A stretch of 64,000 bases of DNA, taken from Methylorubrum extorquens. GTDB lineage: Bacteria; Pseudomonadota; Alphaproteobacteria; Rhizobiales; Beijerinckiaceae. Location: assembly GCF_024169925.1 (NCBI RefSeq), contig NZ_JALJXF010000001.1:3044001-3108000 (forward strand). The letters run 5' to 3'. The notes under the pieces were generated by a model. The model saw only the letters and a program-made list of their open reading frames with translations, did not search any database and was not told the origin of the DNA. The position numbers and the translations under genes are program-made. This document shows positions 38,997 through 47,972 of the stretch, one piece after another. Position 1 is the stretch's first letter; each line of letters starts with the position of its first letter.

Positions 38997-40037
38997 ATGC
39001 GGCCAGAGCCATTCGGAAAGACGCGGGCGGGTGAGCGCGTCACGCGGCACACCCTCGTGCGCGACGATCTGCGGGTTCAGGTGATCGATTACGGCGCGAT
39101 TCTCACCGCCATCGAGGTGCCGGACCGGGAGGGCCGCCGCGCCAACGTCGTCCTCGCCCTCGACACGGTGGAGGGCTACGAGACCGTAAGCCCGCATTTC
39201 GGGGCGATTGCCGGGCGTTACGCCAACCGCATCGCCAGGGGGCGCTTCACCCTCGACGGCACCGCCTTCGAACTGCCGATCAACGAGCCGCCCAACTCCA
39301 TGCATGGCGGTCCCAAGGGTTTCGCCAAGCGCCTGTGGAAGGTGGCGGAGGCGGACGAGACGCGGATCGTGCTGAGACGGCGCAGCCCCGATGGCGAGGA
39401 GGGCTTTCCGGGCAATCTCGACGTGGAGGTCGTCTACAGCCTGCCCGAGCCCGGAACGCTGCGCATCGATTACCGCGCCGAGACCGACCGGCCGACGGTG
39501 CTGAACCTGACCAACCACAGCTACTTCGATCTCGCCGGCGAGGGCACGGGCGACGTGATGGATCACGTCGTGAAGATCTTCGCCGACGCCTACGCGCCGA
39601 CGGACACGACGCAGATCCCGACCGGAATCATCGCGCCGGTCACCGGAACGCCTTTCGATTTCCGCGAAGCCACCCCGCTCGGCGCGCGCATCCGGCAGGG
39701 CCACGAGCAGATCGTGATCGCGGGCGGCTACGACCATACCTTCGCTCTGCGAGGCCCCGCCGGCACGCTACGCCCGGCCGCCTCCTGCCTTTGCCCAGCC
39801 AGCGGGCGGCGCCTCGACGTCGCGACGACCCAGCCGGCGCTGCAGCTCTACAGCGGCAACAATCTCGACGGCTCGCTGGTCGGCCCGTCCGGCCGTACCT
39901 ACCGCTCGGGCGACGGCGTCTGCTTCGAGACGCAGGGGTTTCCGGATGCGCCGAACCATCCGAACTTTCCGAGCACTGTCCTGAGGCCGGGAGAGGTCTT
40001 CACCTCGAGCACCACCTACCGGTTCTCGGCTGTGTGA
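38997..40037 (+). CDS. galM: Aldose 1-epimerase (mutarotase)
   Basis: Interconverts anomers of aldohexoses. 346 residues of the GalM family: GAIAGRYANRIARGRFTLDG, NSMHGGPKGFAKRLWKV (catalytic His region), TNHSYFDLAGEG, and PTGIIAPVTGTPFDFRE; the substrate-binding and Glu catalytic region GVCFETQGFPDAPNHPNFPS is intact. ATG 38997 follows GGAGACAGGA. Confidence 0.93.
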   Translation: MRPEPFGKTRAGERVTRHTLVRDDLRVQVIDYGAILTAIEVPDREGRRANVVLALDTVEGYETVSPHFGAIAGRYANRIARGRFTLDGTAFELPINEPPNSMHGGPKGFAKRLWKVAEADETRIVLRRRSPDGEEGFPGNLDVEVVYSLPEPGTLRIDYRAETDRPTVLNLTNHSYFDLAGEGTGDVMDHVVKIFADAYAPTDTTQIPTGIIAPVTGTPFDFREATPLGARIRQGHEQIVIAGGYDHTFALRGPAGTLRPAASCLCPASGRRLDVATTQPALQLYSGNNLDGSLVGPSGRTYRSGDGVCFETQGFPDAPNHPNFPSTVLRPGEVFTSSTTYRFSAV

Positions 40038-40092
40038 GCGGGACGGGCGGCCGTATCGGTGCAAGGAAAGCGACGGACGTGAACCCGCGCGC

Positions 40093-40121
40093 TTGACATC
40101 CATCTCATTTGGTCTGAAATT
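40093..40121 (+). promoter_or_regulatory. Candidate promoter for a leaderless GbsR-family mRNA
   Basis: TTGACA (40093-40098), 17 bases, then gaaatt/tgaaat as -10. A start point about 7 bases beyond the -10 falls on the A of the ATG at 40128. No Shine-Dalgarno sequence lies upstream of that ATG, so the mRNA is probably leaderless. Confidence 0.55.
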
Positions 40122-40147
40122 TCTGTCATGACAGAAATTTCAGACCA
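40110..40147. promoter_or_regulatory. Perfect 38-bp palindrome spanning the GbsR start codon
   Basis: Two 19-base perfect inverted halves: left half tggtctgaaatttctgtca, right half its exact reverse complement. The centre lies between 40128 and 40129, i.e. within the ATG. The left half overlaps the -10 region; the right half encodes the first seven codons. Most likely the autoregulatory operator of the GbsR/MarR-type regulator. Confidence 0.8.
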
Positions 40148-40688
40148 GCCGCAAACCCTCGCGCCTGCGGTGGAGCGGTTCATCCTTCATTGGGGCGATC
40201 TCGGTGGGCAGTGGGGCGTGAACCGCTCCGTCGCTCAGATCCACGCCCTGCTCTACCTCTCCGACAAGCCGCTCGCGGCAGAGGACATCGCGGGGACGCT
40301 CGGCATCGCGCGCTCGAACGTCTCGAACTCGCTGAAGGAATTGGCGGCCTGGAACCTGATCCGGCGTGTGCCGGTGCTGGGCGAGCGGCGGGACTTCTTC
40401 GTCGCCGAGACGGATCTGTGGGAGATGGTCACCCGCATCGCCGCCGGCCGCAAGGAGCGGGAGATCGACCCGGCGCTCAAGGCCCTGCGGGAATGTGTGG
40501 CCGAGGCCGAGGGCGACCCTCGGGTCGGAGCCGTGGCCGGGCGGCGGCTCAAGGCCATGCTCGACTTCACCCAGACGCTCGACGGCTGGTACGCGCAGAT
40601 GCTGAACGTGCCCCACAACACCCTGGCCAAGCTGATCCGGCTCGGCGGCCGCATCGTCCGCTACCTGCCCGTGAAGTCCGAGACCTGA
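40128..40688 (+). CDS. GbsR/MarR-type transcriptional regulator
   Basis: A 186-residue winged-helix regulator of the GbsR family: FILHWGDLGGQWGVNRSVAQ, IHALLYLSDKPLAAEDIAGT, then the recognition helix region ARSNVSNSLKELAAWNLIRR and the wing LGERRDFFVAE. A C-terminal helical part forms the dimer interface. The only start before the conserved N-terminus is ATG 40128, which lies in the centre of a 38-bp palindrome and has no ribosome site, suggesting leaderless translation and autoregulation. It is followed, 53 bases on, by a DUF4166 gene, its likely target. Confidence 0.88.
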   Translation: MTEISDQPQTLAPAVERFILHWGDLGGQWGVNRSVAQIHALLYLSDKPLAAEDIAGTLGIARSNVSNSLKELAAWNLIRRVPVLGERRDFFVAETDLWEMVTRIAAGRKEREIDPALKALRECVAEAEGDPRVGAVAGRRLKAMLDFTQTLDGWYAQMLNVPHNTLAKLIRLGGRIVRYLPVKSET

Positions 40689-40741
40689 TCCCCCGCCGGC
40701 CGGGCGTCCGCCGTCCGGGAGAGTATTAGAGGAGGCCGTTG

Positions 40742-41452
40742 ATGCGCGTCGCCGCCGAAGCTGCTGTCCCTATCGCAAGAGCCCCGACCGCGAGCCCGGT
40801 TCGCCCGGCGGAACTGTTCGACCTGCGCTTTCGCGCGCTGGTGCCGGAGGCGGATTGGGCGCGGCTGCCGCCAGCCGTGCGGCGGCGCTTCTCGAAGCGG
40901 CTCGGCGAGGGTGAGAGCGCGGTCTATGCCGGGCGTGTGGTCGAGACCCATCTGACCCGGCTCGGCTGGTTGCTCGCGCAGGCCCTGCGCCTCGTCGGCG
41001 CGCCGCTGCCGACGACCCGGATCGCCAACGTGCCGAGCGTTGTGGCCGTGACTCAGGACGGCGCCGGCAATGGCCAGATCTGGACGCGGCTCTACGCCCG
41101 CGGCTCCGGCTTCCCGCAGGCGATCCACTCGGCCAAGCGCTTCCGGGGGCCGACCGGGCTGGAGGAGCGGGTCGGCGCCGGGCTCGGCATGAGTCTGCGG
41201 GTTCTGGTCGAGGATCGGGCGCTGGTGTTTCGCAGCGAGCGCTACTTCATCGACTTGCCGGGCTTCCGGCTCATCCTGCCGCGATGGCTGACGCCGGGCA
41301 CGCTGACGGTCAGCCACGGCGCCACCGGCGCCCGCGCCTTCCGCTTCATTCTGGAAATCCGCCACGCCTGGCTCGGCCGGCTGCTGCGCCAGGAGGCGGT
41401 GTTCTGCGACCAAGTCGAGGCCCGCGACGAGGTCACCGCCGCGCTGCCCTGA
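40742..41452 (+). CDS. DUF4166 domain protein
   Basis: A 236-residue protein of the DUF4166 type (about 30-225), here stand-alone rather than fused to a dehydrogenase. Features: VPEADWARLPPAVRRRFSKR, VYAGRVVETHLTRLGWLLAQ, and a beta-rich second half with WTRLYARGSGFPQAIHSAKR. Function unknown. AGAGGAGG 5 bases before an in-frame TTG and 8 before ATG 40742 gives a clear start. It probably forms an operon with the GbsR-type regulator upstream. Confidence 0.8.
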   Translation: MRVAAEAAVPIARAPTASPVRPAELFDLRFRALVPEADWARLPPAVRRRFSKRLGEGESAVYAGRVVETHLTRLGWLLAQALRLVGAPLPTTRIANVPSVVAVTQDGAGNGQIWTRLYARGSGFPQAIHSAKRFRGPTGLEERVGAGLGMSLRVLVEDRALVFRSERYFIDLPGFRLILPRWLTPGTLTVSHGATGARAFRFILEIRHAWLGRLLRQEAVFCDQVEARDEVTAALP

Positions 41453-41465
41453 TCGAGGGTTCAGA

Positions 41466-41511
41466 GCATCGTCCCGAGGGGTGGTCCCCGGCTTTCGGAA
41501 GAAGACGATGC
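41466..41511. repeat. Interspersed repeat, copy B (part 2 only, reverse orientation)
   Basis: From gcatcgtc to gacgatgc, with gtggtccccggctttcgga inside; matches part 2 of copy A in opposite orientation. Lies between the convergent DUF4166 and rsfS genes. Confidence 0.78.
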
Positions 41512-41523
41512 TAAAAGAAAGGG

Positions 41524-41922
41524 CTAACCTGCGAGCAATGCGCCCGACGGCCGGTCGGCGCCCCAGATCTTCTCGAGGTTATAGAAGCCGCGGACTTCGG
41601 GGCGGAAGATGTGGACGAGGATGTCGCCCGCATCGATCAGCACCCAGTCGCAGGCCGGCATGCCCTCGACGCGGGCATTGCCGAATCCCTTGGCCTTCAT
41701 CTCTTGGATGATCTTGTCGGCGATCGAGCCGACATGGCGCTGCGAGCGGCCGGACGCGATGATCATCGTATCGGCGAGCGAGGTCTTGCCCGCGAGGTCG
41801 ATCTCGACGGTTTCCTCGGCCTTCATCTCATCGAGGCATCCGAGGGCCAGGGCCTTCAGCGCGTCGGAGGAGGCAGGCTCGGCATCGAAGCTGACACCGA
41901 CGTGTGGAATGTGTGCGGACAG
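41524..41922 (-). CDS. rsfS: Ribosome silencing factor RsfS
   Basis: Binds uL14 and blocks subunit joining under nutrient limitation. The conserved core reads IDLAGKTSLADTMIIASGRS, QRHVGSIADKIIQEMKAKGF, and ARVEGMPACDWVLIDAGDIL, VHIFRPEVRGFYNLEKIW. The first ATG in this frame (41826) would cut off the conserved segment SSDALKALALGCLDEMKAEE; the frame is open to 41940 and contains no ATG, GTG or TTG, so a CTG at 41922 (with AGGA about 9 bases upstream) is my choice for a 132-residue protein. Start is uncertain; family is certain. Confidence 0.9.
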   Translation of the reverse strand: MSAHIPHVGVSFDAEPASSDALKALALGCLDEMKAEETVEIDLAGKTSLADTMIIASGRSQRHVGSIADKIIQEMKAKGFGNARVEGMPACDWVLIDAGDILVHIFRPEVRGFYNLEKIWGADRPSGALLAG

Positions 41923-42099
41923 GGTCTCGGTTCCTGAAGATCAATTCGCGGCGATCCCGCCACGCGCTGAAATTGGCCGCTTTCGGCCCACTTTTCAAGC
42001 GCAAGAAGCGCCCTAAGGCTCGTGCGCCGCAATTGGATGGCCAAAACCCCGGCCGGCGCGGTCATGATCGTCCCGGAGCCGCGTTGGCAGAGGGCGCCG

Positions 42100-42657
42100 T
42101 CACCGTGTCCGCAAGGCGGTTGAGGATAACCCGGAACGCGGCCCGTGCAGGAAGGCCCAGGCTGGTGTGGGATGGACCGCAAGGGTGGGGGCGTTCGCCT
42201 CTGGAATTCGGGCCGATCCGAAGGTCTGTGCCGCCCGCGCCGAAGGCGCCTTCAGCGTGTAACCGGGACGGTCGATCACCGCGACGGGCATCAGCGACAA
42301 GATCTCGTCGAAACGGCGCCAGCGATGGAAGGTGCCGAGCGAATCCGCGCCCATGATCCACACGAAGTGGAGGGCCGGTCGGCGGCGGACCAGCCAGCGC
42401 AGCGTATCGGCGGTGTAGCGGCTGCCGATCTCCGCCTCGAAGCCGGTGACCGCGATGCGCGGATCGGTGGCGAGCGCCCGCGCTTGCGCCACTCGCTCGT
42501 CCAGCGGGGCGAGCACGCCATGGTCCTTCAGCGGGTTGCCGGGGGTGACGAGCCACCAGACCCGATCGAGCCGAAGGCGCCGCAGGGCGGTGCGGCTGAC
42601 ATGCAGGTGCCCCGCATGCGCCGGGTTGAACGAACCGCCGTAGAGGCCGATCCGCAT
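42100..42657 (-). CDS. nadD: Nicotinate-nucleotide adenylyltransferase
   Basis: Adenylates nicotinate mononucleotide in NAD synthesis. The 185 residues begin with the nucleotide-binding loop MRIGLYGGSFNPAHAGHLHV and end with the ISSTxIR-type motif (SGLSSTALRTR). WIMGADSLGTFHRWRRFDEI is also typical. ATG 42657 is used, though the frame continues upstream as LPPAAPG before the Met, a segment that looks conserved in relatives and has only a CTG (42708) available. Sits in rsfS-nadD-proA order, as in many alphaproteobacteria. Confidence 0.93.
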   Translation of the reverse strand: MRIGLYGGSFNPAHAGHLHVSRTALRRLRLDRVWWLVTPGNPLKDHGVLAPLDERVAQARALATDPRIAVTGFEAEIGSRYTADTLRWLVRRRPALHFVWIMGADSLGTFHRWRRFDEILSLMPVAVIDRPGYTLKAPSARAAQTFGSARIPEANAPTLAVHPTPAWAFLHGPRSGLSSTALRTR

Positions 42658-42712
42658 GCCGGGCGCGGCCGGCGGTAGTCTGTGATCGCGCAGAGGAACC
42701 GCCGTCAGCGCG

Positions 42713-44011
42713 TCACGGCCGCGTCTGGCCGCTGCCGTGGACCCGGTACTTGAAGGTGGTGAGCTGCTCGACGCCGACCGGGCCGCGGGCATGCATCCGC
42801 CCGGTGGCGATGCCGATCTCGGCGCCGAAGCCGAACTCGCCGCCATCGGCGAACTGCGTCGAGGCGTTGTGGGTCACGATCGCCGAATCGACCTCGTTGA
42901 GGAAGCGGGTGGCGGCCTCGGTGTCGTCGGTGATGATCGCGTCGGTGTGGTGCGAGCCGTTGGCCTCGATATGAGCGATGGCCGAGTTGAGCCCATCCAC
43001 CACCTTCGCGGAGATGATTGCGTCGAGATACTCGGTGCGCCAATCCGCGTCGGTCGCCGCACTCACCCGCGGGTCGGCGGCCTGCGTCGCCGCGTCGCCC
43101 CGCACGGCGCAGCCGGATTCGAGCAGCGCCTCGACCAGAGGCTTGAGGTGGGTCTTGGCGACCGCCGCATCGACAAGCAGCGTCTCGGCGGCGCCGCAGA
43201 TCCCGGTGCGCCGCATCTTGCTGTTGAGGACGATGGTGCGGGCCATGCCAAGGTCGGCACCCTCGGCCACGTAGACGTGGCAGATGCCGTCGAGATGGGC
43301 GAAGACCGGCACCTTGGCCTCCGCCTGGACGCGCTCCACGAGGCTGCGCCCGCCGCGGGGCACGATCACGTCGACGCAGCCGCCGAGGCCGGTGAGCATC
43401 AGGCCGACCGCCGCCCGGTCGCGGGTCGGCACGAGCTGGATCGCATCCGCGGGCAGGCCGGCGCGGGCGAGGCCTTCGCTCATCGCCGCCGCGATGGCGG
43501 TCGCGGTGCGGTGCGAATCCGAGCCCGCGCGCAGGATGGCGGCATTGCCCGCCTTGAGGCAGAGCGCGCCGGCATCCGCGGTCACGTTGGGGCGGCTCTC
43601 GAAGATGACGCCGACGACGCCGAGGGGCACCGAGATGCGCTCGATCAGGAGGCCGTTCGGCCGTTCGAAGGCGGCGAGCTGGCGCCCGACCGGATCGGCG
43701 AGGCCCGCGACCTTCTCCACCGCCTCAGCGATCGCGGTGACGCGGCCCTCGTCCAGGGTCAGGCGGTCGATGATCGCGTTGGTGAGGCCCGCGGCCTGCG
43801 CGGCGGAGACGTCCCGCGCGTTCTCGCGCAGGATCGCCGGGGCGCTGGCGCGGATCTGATCGGCGATGGCACGCAGGCCCAGATCCTTGGTCTGCGCCGG
43901 CGCTAGCGCCATCGCCCGGCCGGCGGCGCGGGCGCGCTTTCCGATGCCGGCCATCATCGTATCGAGGTCGTCGGCGTCCGCGAGATCGGACTTAAGATTC
44001 AGGACAGGCAC
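42713..44011 (-). CDS. proA: Gamma-glutamyl phosphate reductase
   Basis: Second step of proline synthesis, NADPH-dependent reduction of glutamyl-5-phosphate. 432 residues of the aldehyde-dehydrogenase fold: [14 protein letters not shown] motif ([20 protein letters not shown]), [20 protein letters not shown], the catalytic Cys in [17 protein letters not shown], and [20 protein letters not shown] near the end. GTG 44011 behind GGAAGCGGG fits the family start better than an ATG at 44113. Co-directional with proB, 139 bases apart. Confidence 0.95.
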   Translation of the reverse strand: MPVLNLKSDLADADDLDTMMAGIGKRARAAGRAMALAPAQTKDLGLRAIADQIRASAPAILRENARDVSAAQAAGLTNAIIDRLTLDEGRVTAIAEAVEKVAGLADPVGRQLAAFERPNGLLIERISVPLGVVGVIFESRPNVTADAGALCLKAGNAAILRAGSDSHRTATAIAAAMSEGLARAGLPADAIQLVPTRDRAAVGLMLTGLGGCVDVIVPRGGRSLVERVQAEAKVPVFAHLDGICHVYVAEGADLGMARTIVLNSKMRRTGICGAAETLLVDAAVAKTHLKPLVEALLESGCAVRGDAATQAADPRVSAATDADWRTEYLDAIISAKVVDGLNSAIAHIEANGSHHTDAIITDDTEAATRFLNEVDSAIVTHNASTQFADGGEFGFGAEIGIATGRMHARGPVGVEQLTTFKYRVHGSGQTRP

Positions 44012-44150
44012 GTTCCCGCTTCCCGTCTGGCGCCGCCGGGGCGGCGCGCGTGAGTATTCAAGTGCATATGCACCCTCCCGCGCCCCTTTGCACATCGCCT
44101 TGGGGTTGAACAAGCGTCGATGTTAAGTTGCCTTGCCGGAGCGGGCCACG

Positions 44151-45284
44151 TCAGGCTCCGATCATTGCAAGATCGTCGCGGTGGATCATCTCCGTGCGCC
44201 CGGCCTGGACCGAGGCGGCGGCGATCTCGCGGCTTGAGCGGCCGATAATGGCGGCGGCGTCCGCGCTGTCGTAGGCGACGAGCCCCCGCCCGAGGATGCG
44301 CCCTTCGGGGTCGCGGATCAGCACGGCGTCACCCTTGGCGAAGCTCCCCTCGATGGCGGTGACGCCCACCGGCAGCAGGCTCGCCCCGCCCTGAAGCGCG
44401 CGGGCGGCGCCGGCATCGACCACGAGGATGCCGGAGGCGTCCAGCGAGCCCGCGATCCAGGTCTTGCGCGCGGCGGTGGGGGTCGAGCCCGACAGGAACC
44501 ACGAGCAGCGTCCGCCCTCGCGGACCACGCGCAGCGGATTCTTTCCGCGCCCGTCGGCGATGACCATGTGGGTACCGCCGCTGGCGGCGATCTTGGCCGC
44601 CTCGACTTTTGTGCGCATGCCGCCGCGGGACAATTCGGAGGCGGGCCCCCCGGCCATCGCCTCGATCTCCGGGGTCACCCGCTCGATCACCGGAAGGTGC
44701 CGCGCCTGCGGATCGGTGTGGGGGGGCGCGGTGTAGAGGCCGTCGATGTCGGAGAACAGCACCAAAACGTCGGCGCCGATCATGGTGGCGACCCGCGCCG
44801 CCAGCCGGTCGTTGTCTCCGTAGCGGATCTCGGCGGTCGCCACCGTGTCGTTCTCGTTGACGACCGGGACCGCGCGCACTTCGAGGAGCTTCTGCACGGT
44901 CGCGCGGGCGTTGAGGTAGCGGCGGCGCTCCTCGGTGTCCTTCGGCGTCACCAGCACCTGCCCCGCGACGATGTCGTGGTGACCGAGCGCCTCGGTCCAG
45001 TAGCGGGCGAGTGCGATCTGGCCGACCGCGGCCGAAGCTTGGCTCTCCTCCAGGCGGAGCGCACCGGGCGGAAGGCCCAGCACCGTGCGCCCGAGGGCGA
45101 TGGCGCCGGACGAGACGACCACGACATCGACGCCGCGACCATGCAGGTCGGCGATGTCCTCGGCGAGCGCGGCGAGCCACGCGTGCCGCAGGCGTCCCCG
45201 CGCGCGATCCACGAGGAGGGCCGAGCCCACCTTCACGACGACGCGGCGGAAATCTTCGAGAGCGGGAGGGCGGACCACGGTCAT
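44151..45284 (-). CDS. proB: Glutamate 5-kinase
   Basis: First, feedback-regulated step of proline synthesis. 377 residues: N-terminal amino-acid-kinase domain ([69 protein letters not shown]) and a C-terminal PUA domain from about residue 290 ([20 protein letters not shown]). ATG 45284 is the family start. Proline feedback acts on the kinase domain in known ProB. Confidence 0.96.
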   Translation of the reverse strand: MTVVRPPALEDFRRVVVKVGSALLVDRARGRLRHAWLAALAEDIADLHGRGVDVVVVSSGAIALGRTVLGLPPGALRLEESQASAAVGQIALARYWTEALGHHDIVAGQVLVTPKDTEERRRYLNARATVQKLLEVRAVPVVNENDTVATAEIRYGDNDRLAARVATMIGADVLVLFSDIDGLYTAPPHTDPQARHLPVIERVTPEIEAMAGGPASELSRGGMRTKVEAAKIAASGGTHMVIADGRGKNPLRVVREGGRCSWFLSGSTPTAARKTWIAGSLDASGILVVDAGAARALQGGASLLPVGVTAIEGSFAKGDAVLIRDPEGRILGRGLVAYDSADAAAIIGRSSREIAAASVQAGRTEMIHRDDLAMIGA

Positions 45285-45571
45285 GCGACAGTCGATACGA
45301 AAAATTGGGCGTTACGGAGAATCTGGTGATCGCCGGTGCGAGGCCGGTTCCTGTGCCTCAAACGCCCGGCCCTGGCCAGATCCCTCCCATGCGCGAGACC
45401 TTCACGGCATTCCGCGCGGTACAGCCTGTGCGTGTTTTTGGTGCGGGGGGATAGTGCGCAAGGGAAAGTGACGCACTTCAGGTTGTGAAAACTGTATGAT
45501 CCCATCTGGAGACCGTTTTCACGCCGTGCCAGCGTGCCTCTCGGCCGCATCGGAAAGCAGGGAGTGCCTCG

Positions 45572-45946
45572 TTGCCGGTCCGTGCCCTACTGGGCCGTCG
45601 CGTCCTGATCGTCGAGGACGATTATTTCTGGGCCGACGAATTGCGCCAGGGTTTGCAGAAAGCCGGGGCCGTCGTCCACGGCCCGGTCGCCAGCGTCGAG
45701 GCGGCCCTGCAGATCCTCGATTCCGAGGCCGCTCTGGACGGCGCGATTCTCGACCTCGATCTCAGGGGTGAGCGTGCCTACGTCGTCGCCGACCGGCTGA
45801 TTGCCCGAGGTGCGTCCTTCGTGTTCGTGACGGGCTACGATGCCGGTGCCCTCCCGGACAGGTACGCGGCGATTCCAAGATTCGAGAAGCCGGTCGCGTT
45901 CGATACGGTGCTGAGGGCGCTGAGCGGGATGATGACCCCCGCCTGA
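45572..45946 (+). CDS. Single-domain response regulator
   Basis: A 124-residue receiver domain without an output domain. Acidic pair in VLIVEDDYFW, phosphoacceptor Asp in GAILDLDLRGERAY, Thr in FVFVTGYDAG and Lys in RFEKPVAF. It resembles the short receivers of rhizobial-order light and stress pathways. Start is a TTG at 45572 behind GGGAG. No cognate kinase is adjacent. Confidence 0.9.
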   Translation: MPVRALLGRRVLIVEDDYFWADELRQGLQKAGAVVHGPVASVEAALQILDSEAALDGAILDLDLRGERAYVVADRLIARGASFVFVTGYDAGALPDRYAAIPRFEKPVAFDTVLRALSGMMTPA

Positions 45947-46045
45947 CCTCTCCACACCGCCTGTCTCCGGCCTGGCCGACGCCGGCGAACGAAGACGGGG
46001 CGGGTCTCGAAAGCTCCGACTCGGATCGGCTGGCCGCCGCGACTG

Positions 46046-46750
46046 TCAGTTCGCCTCGCGCAGCAGTCGCTCGGCCACGATCTTCACAGGCTGGCGGCGC
46101 CCGATCAGCACGGCGAAGCGTGACTGCTCCGGATCGGATTCGAAGCGGGTCCGCCCCCAGGCGACCAGGAACTTGAGATATTCCGCGCCGAGCAGGCGGG
46201 TGACCGCCGGATCCGCCCACCAGCGGCCGACATCGAGCCCATCGGAGACGACCGGATAGGGGATCAGCGTCTCGCCGTCCTTCAGGGCGTGCCGCAGCTC
46301 CACCAGGGTGCGCGGCATGTGATAGTTCGAGGTCACGACCACGACGATGCCGAAGCTGTGGCGACGCATCCAGCGCCGGGTCTCGATGGCGTTGCCGATG
46401 GTGTTGCGCGCCCGATAATCGAGATCGACGCAGCAGGTGATCCAGGGTTCCTGTGACGGGTTGAGGCGCACGATCTCCTCGCGGGTGGTGCGCTCGTTGA
46501 CGCCGGAGATCAGCAGCCGCCGGCCATGGCCCTCCGCCAGGAGATCGATGGCATCGCCGACGCGCTGTGAGCCGCCGGTCATGGCGACGATGCCGTCGAC
46601 GCCGTCCAGGCTCGGCCGGTCGGCCTGCTCGACCTCCGCGACGAAGGCAAGAAAGCCGCCCGCCAGCGCGAGCAGGCCGAGGAGGGAAAGGCCGACGAAG
46701 GCCCGAAATAGATGGATGCCGCGCCGCGGCCGCGCAGGGGCTTCGGTCAT
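46046..46750 (-). CDS. YdcF/DUF218 family protein
   Basis: A 234-residue protein with one N-terminal membrane helix (FVGLSLLGLLALAGGFLAFV) and a DUF218 domain: VDGIVAMTGGSQRVGDAIDL, RLLISGVNERTTREEI, and VVTSNYHMPRTLVELRHAL. YdcF-like proteins include ElyC/SanA, linked to envelope precursor metabolism in E. coli; direct function here is unknown. ATG 46750 removes an upstream Arg/Cys-rich extension. It lies downstream of ftsEX on the same strand. Confidence 0.88.
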   Translation of the reverse strand: MTEAPARPRRGIHLFRAFVGLSLLGLLALAGGFLAFVAEVEQADRPSLDGVDGIVAMTGGSQRVGDAIDLLAEGHGRRLLISGVNERTTREEIVRLNPSQEPWITCCVDLDYRARNTIGNAIETRRWMRRHSFGIVVVVTSNYHMPRTLVELRHALKDGETLIPYPVVSDGLDVGRWWADPAVTRLLGAEYLKFLVAWGRTRFESDPEQSRFAVLIGRRQPVKIVAERLLREAN

Positions 46751-46991
46751 TCGAGATGCGCAGGGCTGCGACGATGCGCGGGCCGACGGGTCCGCCGCCC
46801 AGGACCATCCGAGCGCTTCGCACTGGGACTCGCAGGGCGAGTCGTTTGGGAGCCGGCCCCGGCCGGCCGCCTGTCGGCGGGGCACTCGCGGAAGCATGAC
46901 GGACGAAAACAGGGGCTCATGAACGGTTCGGTGCCGGGACTCTCGGTTCCCAATGGTTGTCGAAACGTTAACGGGTTCGATCGACCTGACT

Positions 46992-47972
46992 CTATCGGAG
47001 GAACCGGCGCACGGTGAAGCGAGACACGGCCGCCGTGACGAGGGACGCGATCACGCCGATGAGCACGATGATCGCGTAACCTTGCCAGCCGATCTGGAAC
47101 GTCCCGAACAGCGCCTCGATCTCCTCGCCCGCCGGACCGGACCGCCACATACGGGCGAACAGACCCGCGAGCGCACAGGTCAGAAGCGCAGCGCCGGCAC
47201 CCAGTGCCCCTCCCCTCAAGCCGAGGCGGAAGAAGCGGCTCTGGAAGGCCTTGGCGATGTAGTCGTCGTCGGCGCCCACGAAGTGCAGCACCTCGACAAC
47301 CTCGCGGTTGCCGGCCATGGCGCCGCGGGTGGCGAAGACCACGGCGAGCCCGGTGGCGAACAGGACCAGAAGGACGATGCCGATGCCGATGCCGGCGAAG
47401 GTGTTGGCCATGGTCGAGAGGCGCTGGAGCCAGAGCGCGTGGTCGTCAAGGCTCGCCACGCCCGGAAGCGCGTCGGTGAGGGCGGCGCGCAGGGCGGTGA
47501 GGTCGGGGCTCCGGTCGCTCGCGAGCGTCAGCGCGATCAGGCGTGGTACCGGCAGGTCCGACATGTCGAGACCGCTGCCGAGCCAGGGTTCGAGCAGGCG
47601 CTCGGATTCCGCCTTCGAGAAGATGCGCGCCCCGGCGATGCCCGGCGCGGCGCTTGCGAGGCTCTCGGCCCGCTTCACGTCCGCCTCGATGTCGCGCCCG
47701 GCTCCGGGCCGGATCTGCACCGTGACCTCCTGCGCGACGCTGCCCTGCCACTGGCTGGCGCTGGAGACGGCGATCTCCGCCGCACCGGCGCAGAGTGCCG
47801 CAAGGAAGGTGAGGATGGCGATGACCGCCGCAAGTGCCCGGCTCGCGGCGGAATCGGTCGGCACCAGGGGTGCGTTGCGGCGCAGGTTGGCCGGAAGCGG
47901 CGGCTCGGACGCGGGCGCCGCTACTTTCGCCGCGGCCGCACCGGTCCGGGCGGGGGAGCGTACCTCGGTCAT
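46992..47972 (-). CDS. ftsX: Cell-division membrane protein FtsX
   Basis: Permease-like partner of FtsE; together they couple peptidoglycan hydrolysis to division. 326 residues: first helix about 45-67 (ALAAVIAILTFLAALCAGAA), a large periplasmic loop, then three helices (GIGIGIVLLVLFATGLAVVF, LRGGALGAGAALLTCALAGL, AIIVLIGVIASLVTAAVSRF). Start ATG overlaps the FtsE stop by 4 bases (ATGA), so the pair is translationally coupled. Confidence 0.92.
   Translation of the reverse strand: MTEVRSPARTGAAAAKVAAPASEPPLPANLRRNAPLVPTDSAASRALAAVIAILTFLAALCAGAAEIAVSSASQWQGSVAQEVTVQIRPGAGRDIEADVKRAESLASAAPGIAGARIFSKAESERLLEPWLGSGLDMSDLPVPRLIALTLASDRSPDLTALRAALTDALPGVASLDDHALWLQRLSTMANTFAGIGIGIVLLVLFATGLAVVFATRGAMAGNREVVEVLHFVGADDDYIAKAFQSRFFRLGLRGGALGAGAALLTCALAGLFARMWRSGPAGEEIEALFGTFQIGWQGYAIIVLIGVIASLVTAAVSRFTVRRFLR

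Noticed and set aside
46922..46950. AACG and GTTCC elements upstream of the YdcF gene
   Set aside because: Spacer is 20 bases, outside the 16-17 required for EcfG.
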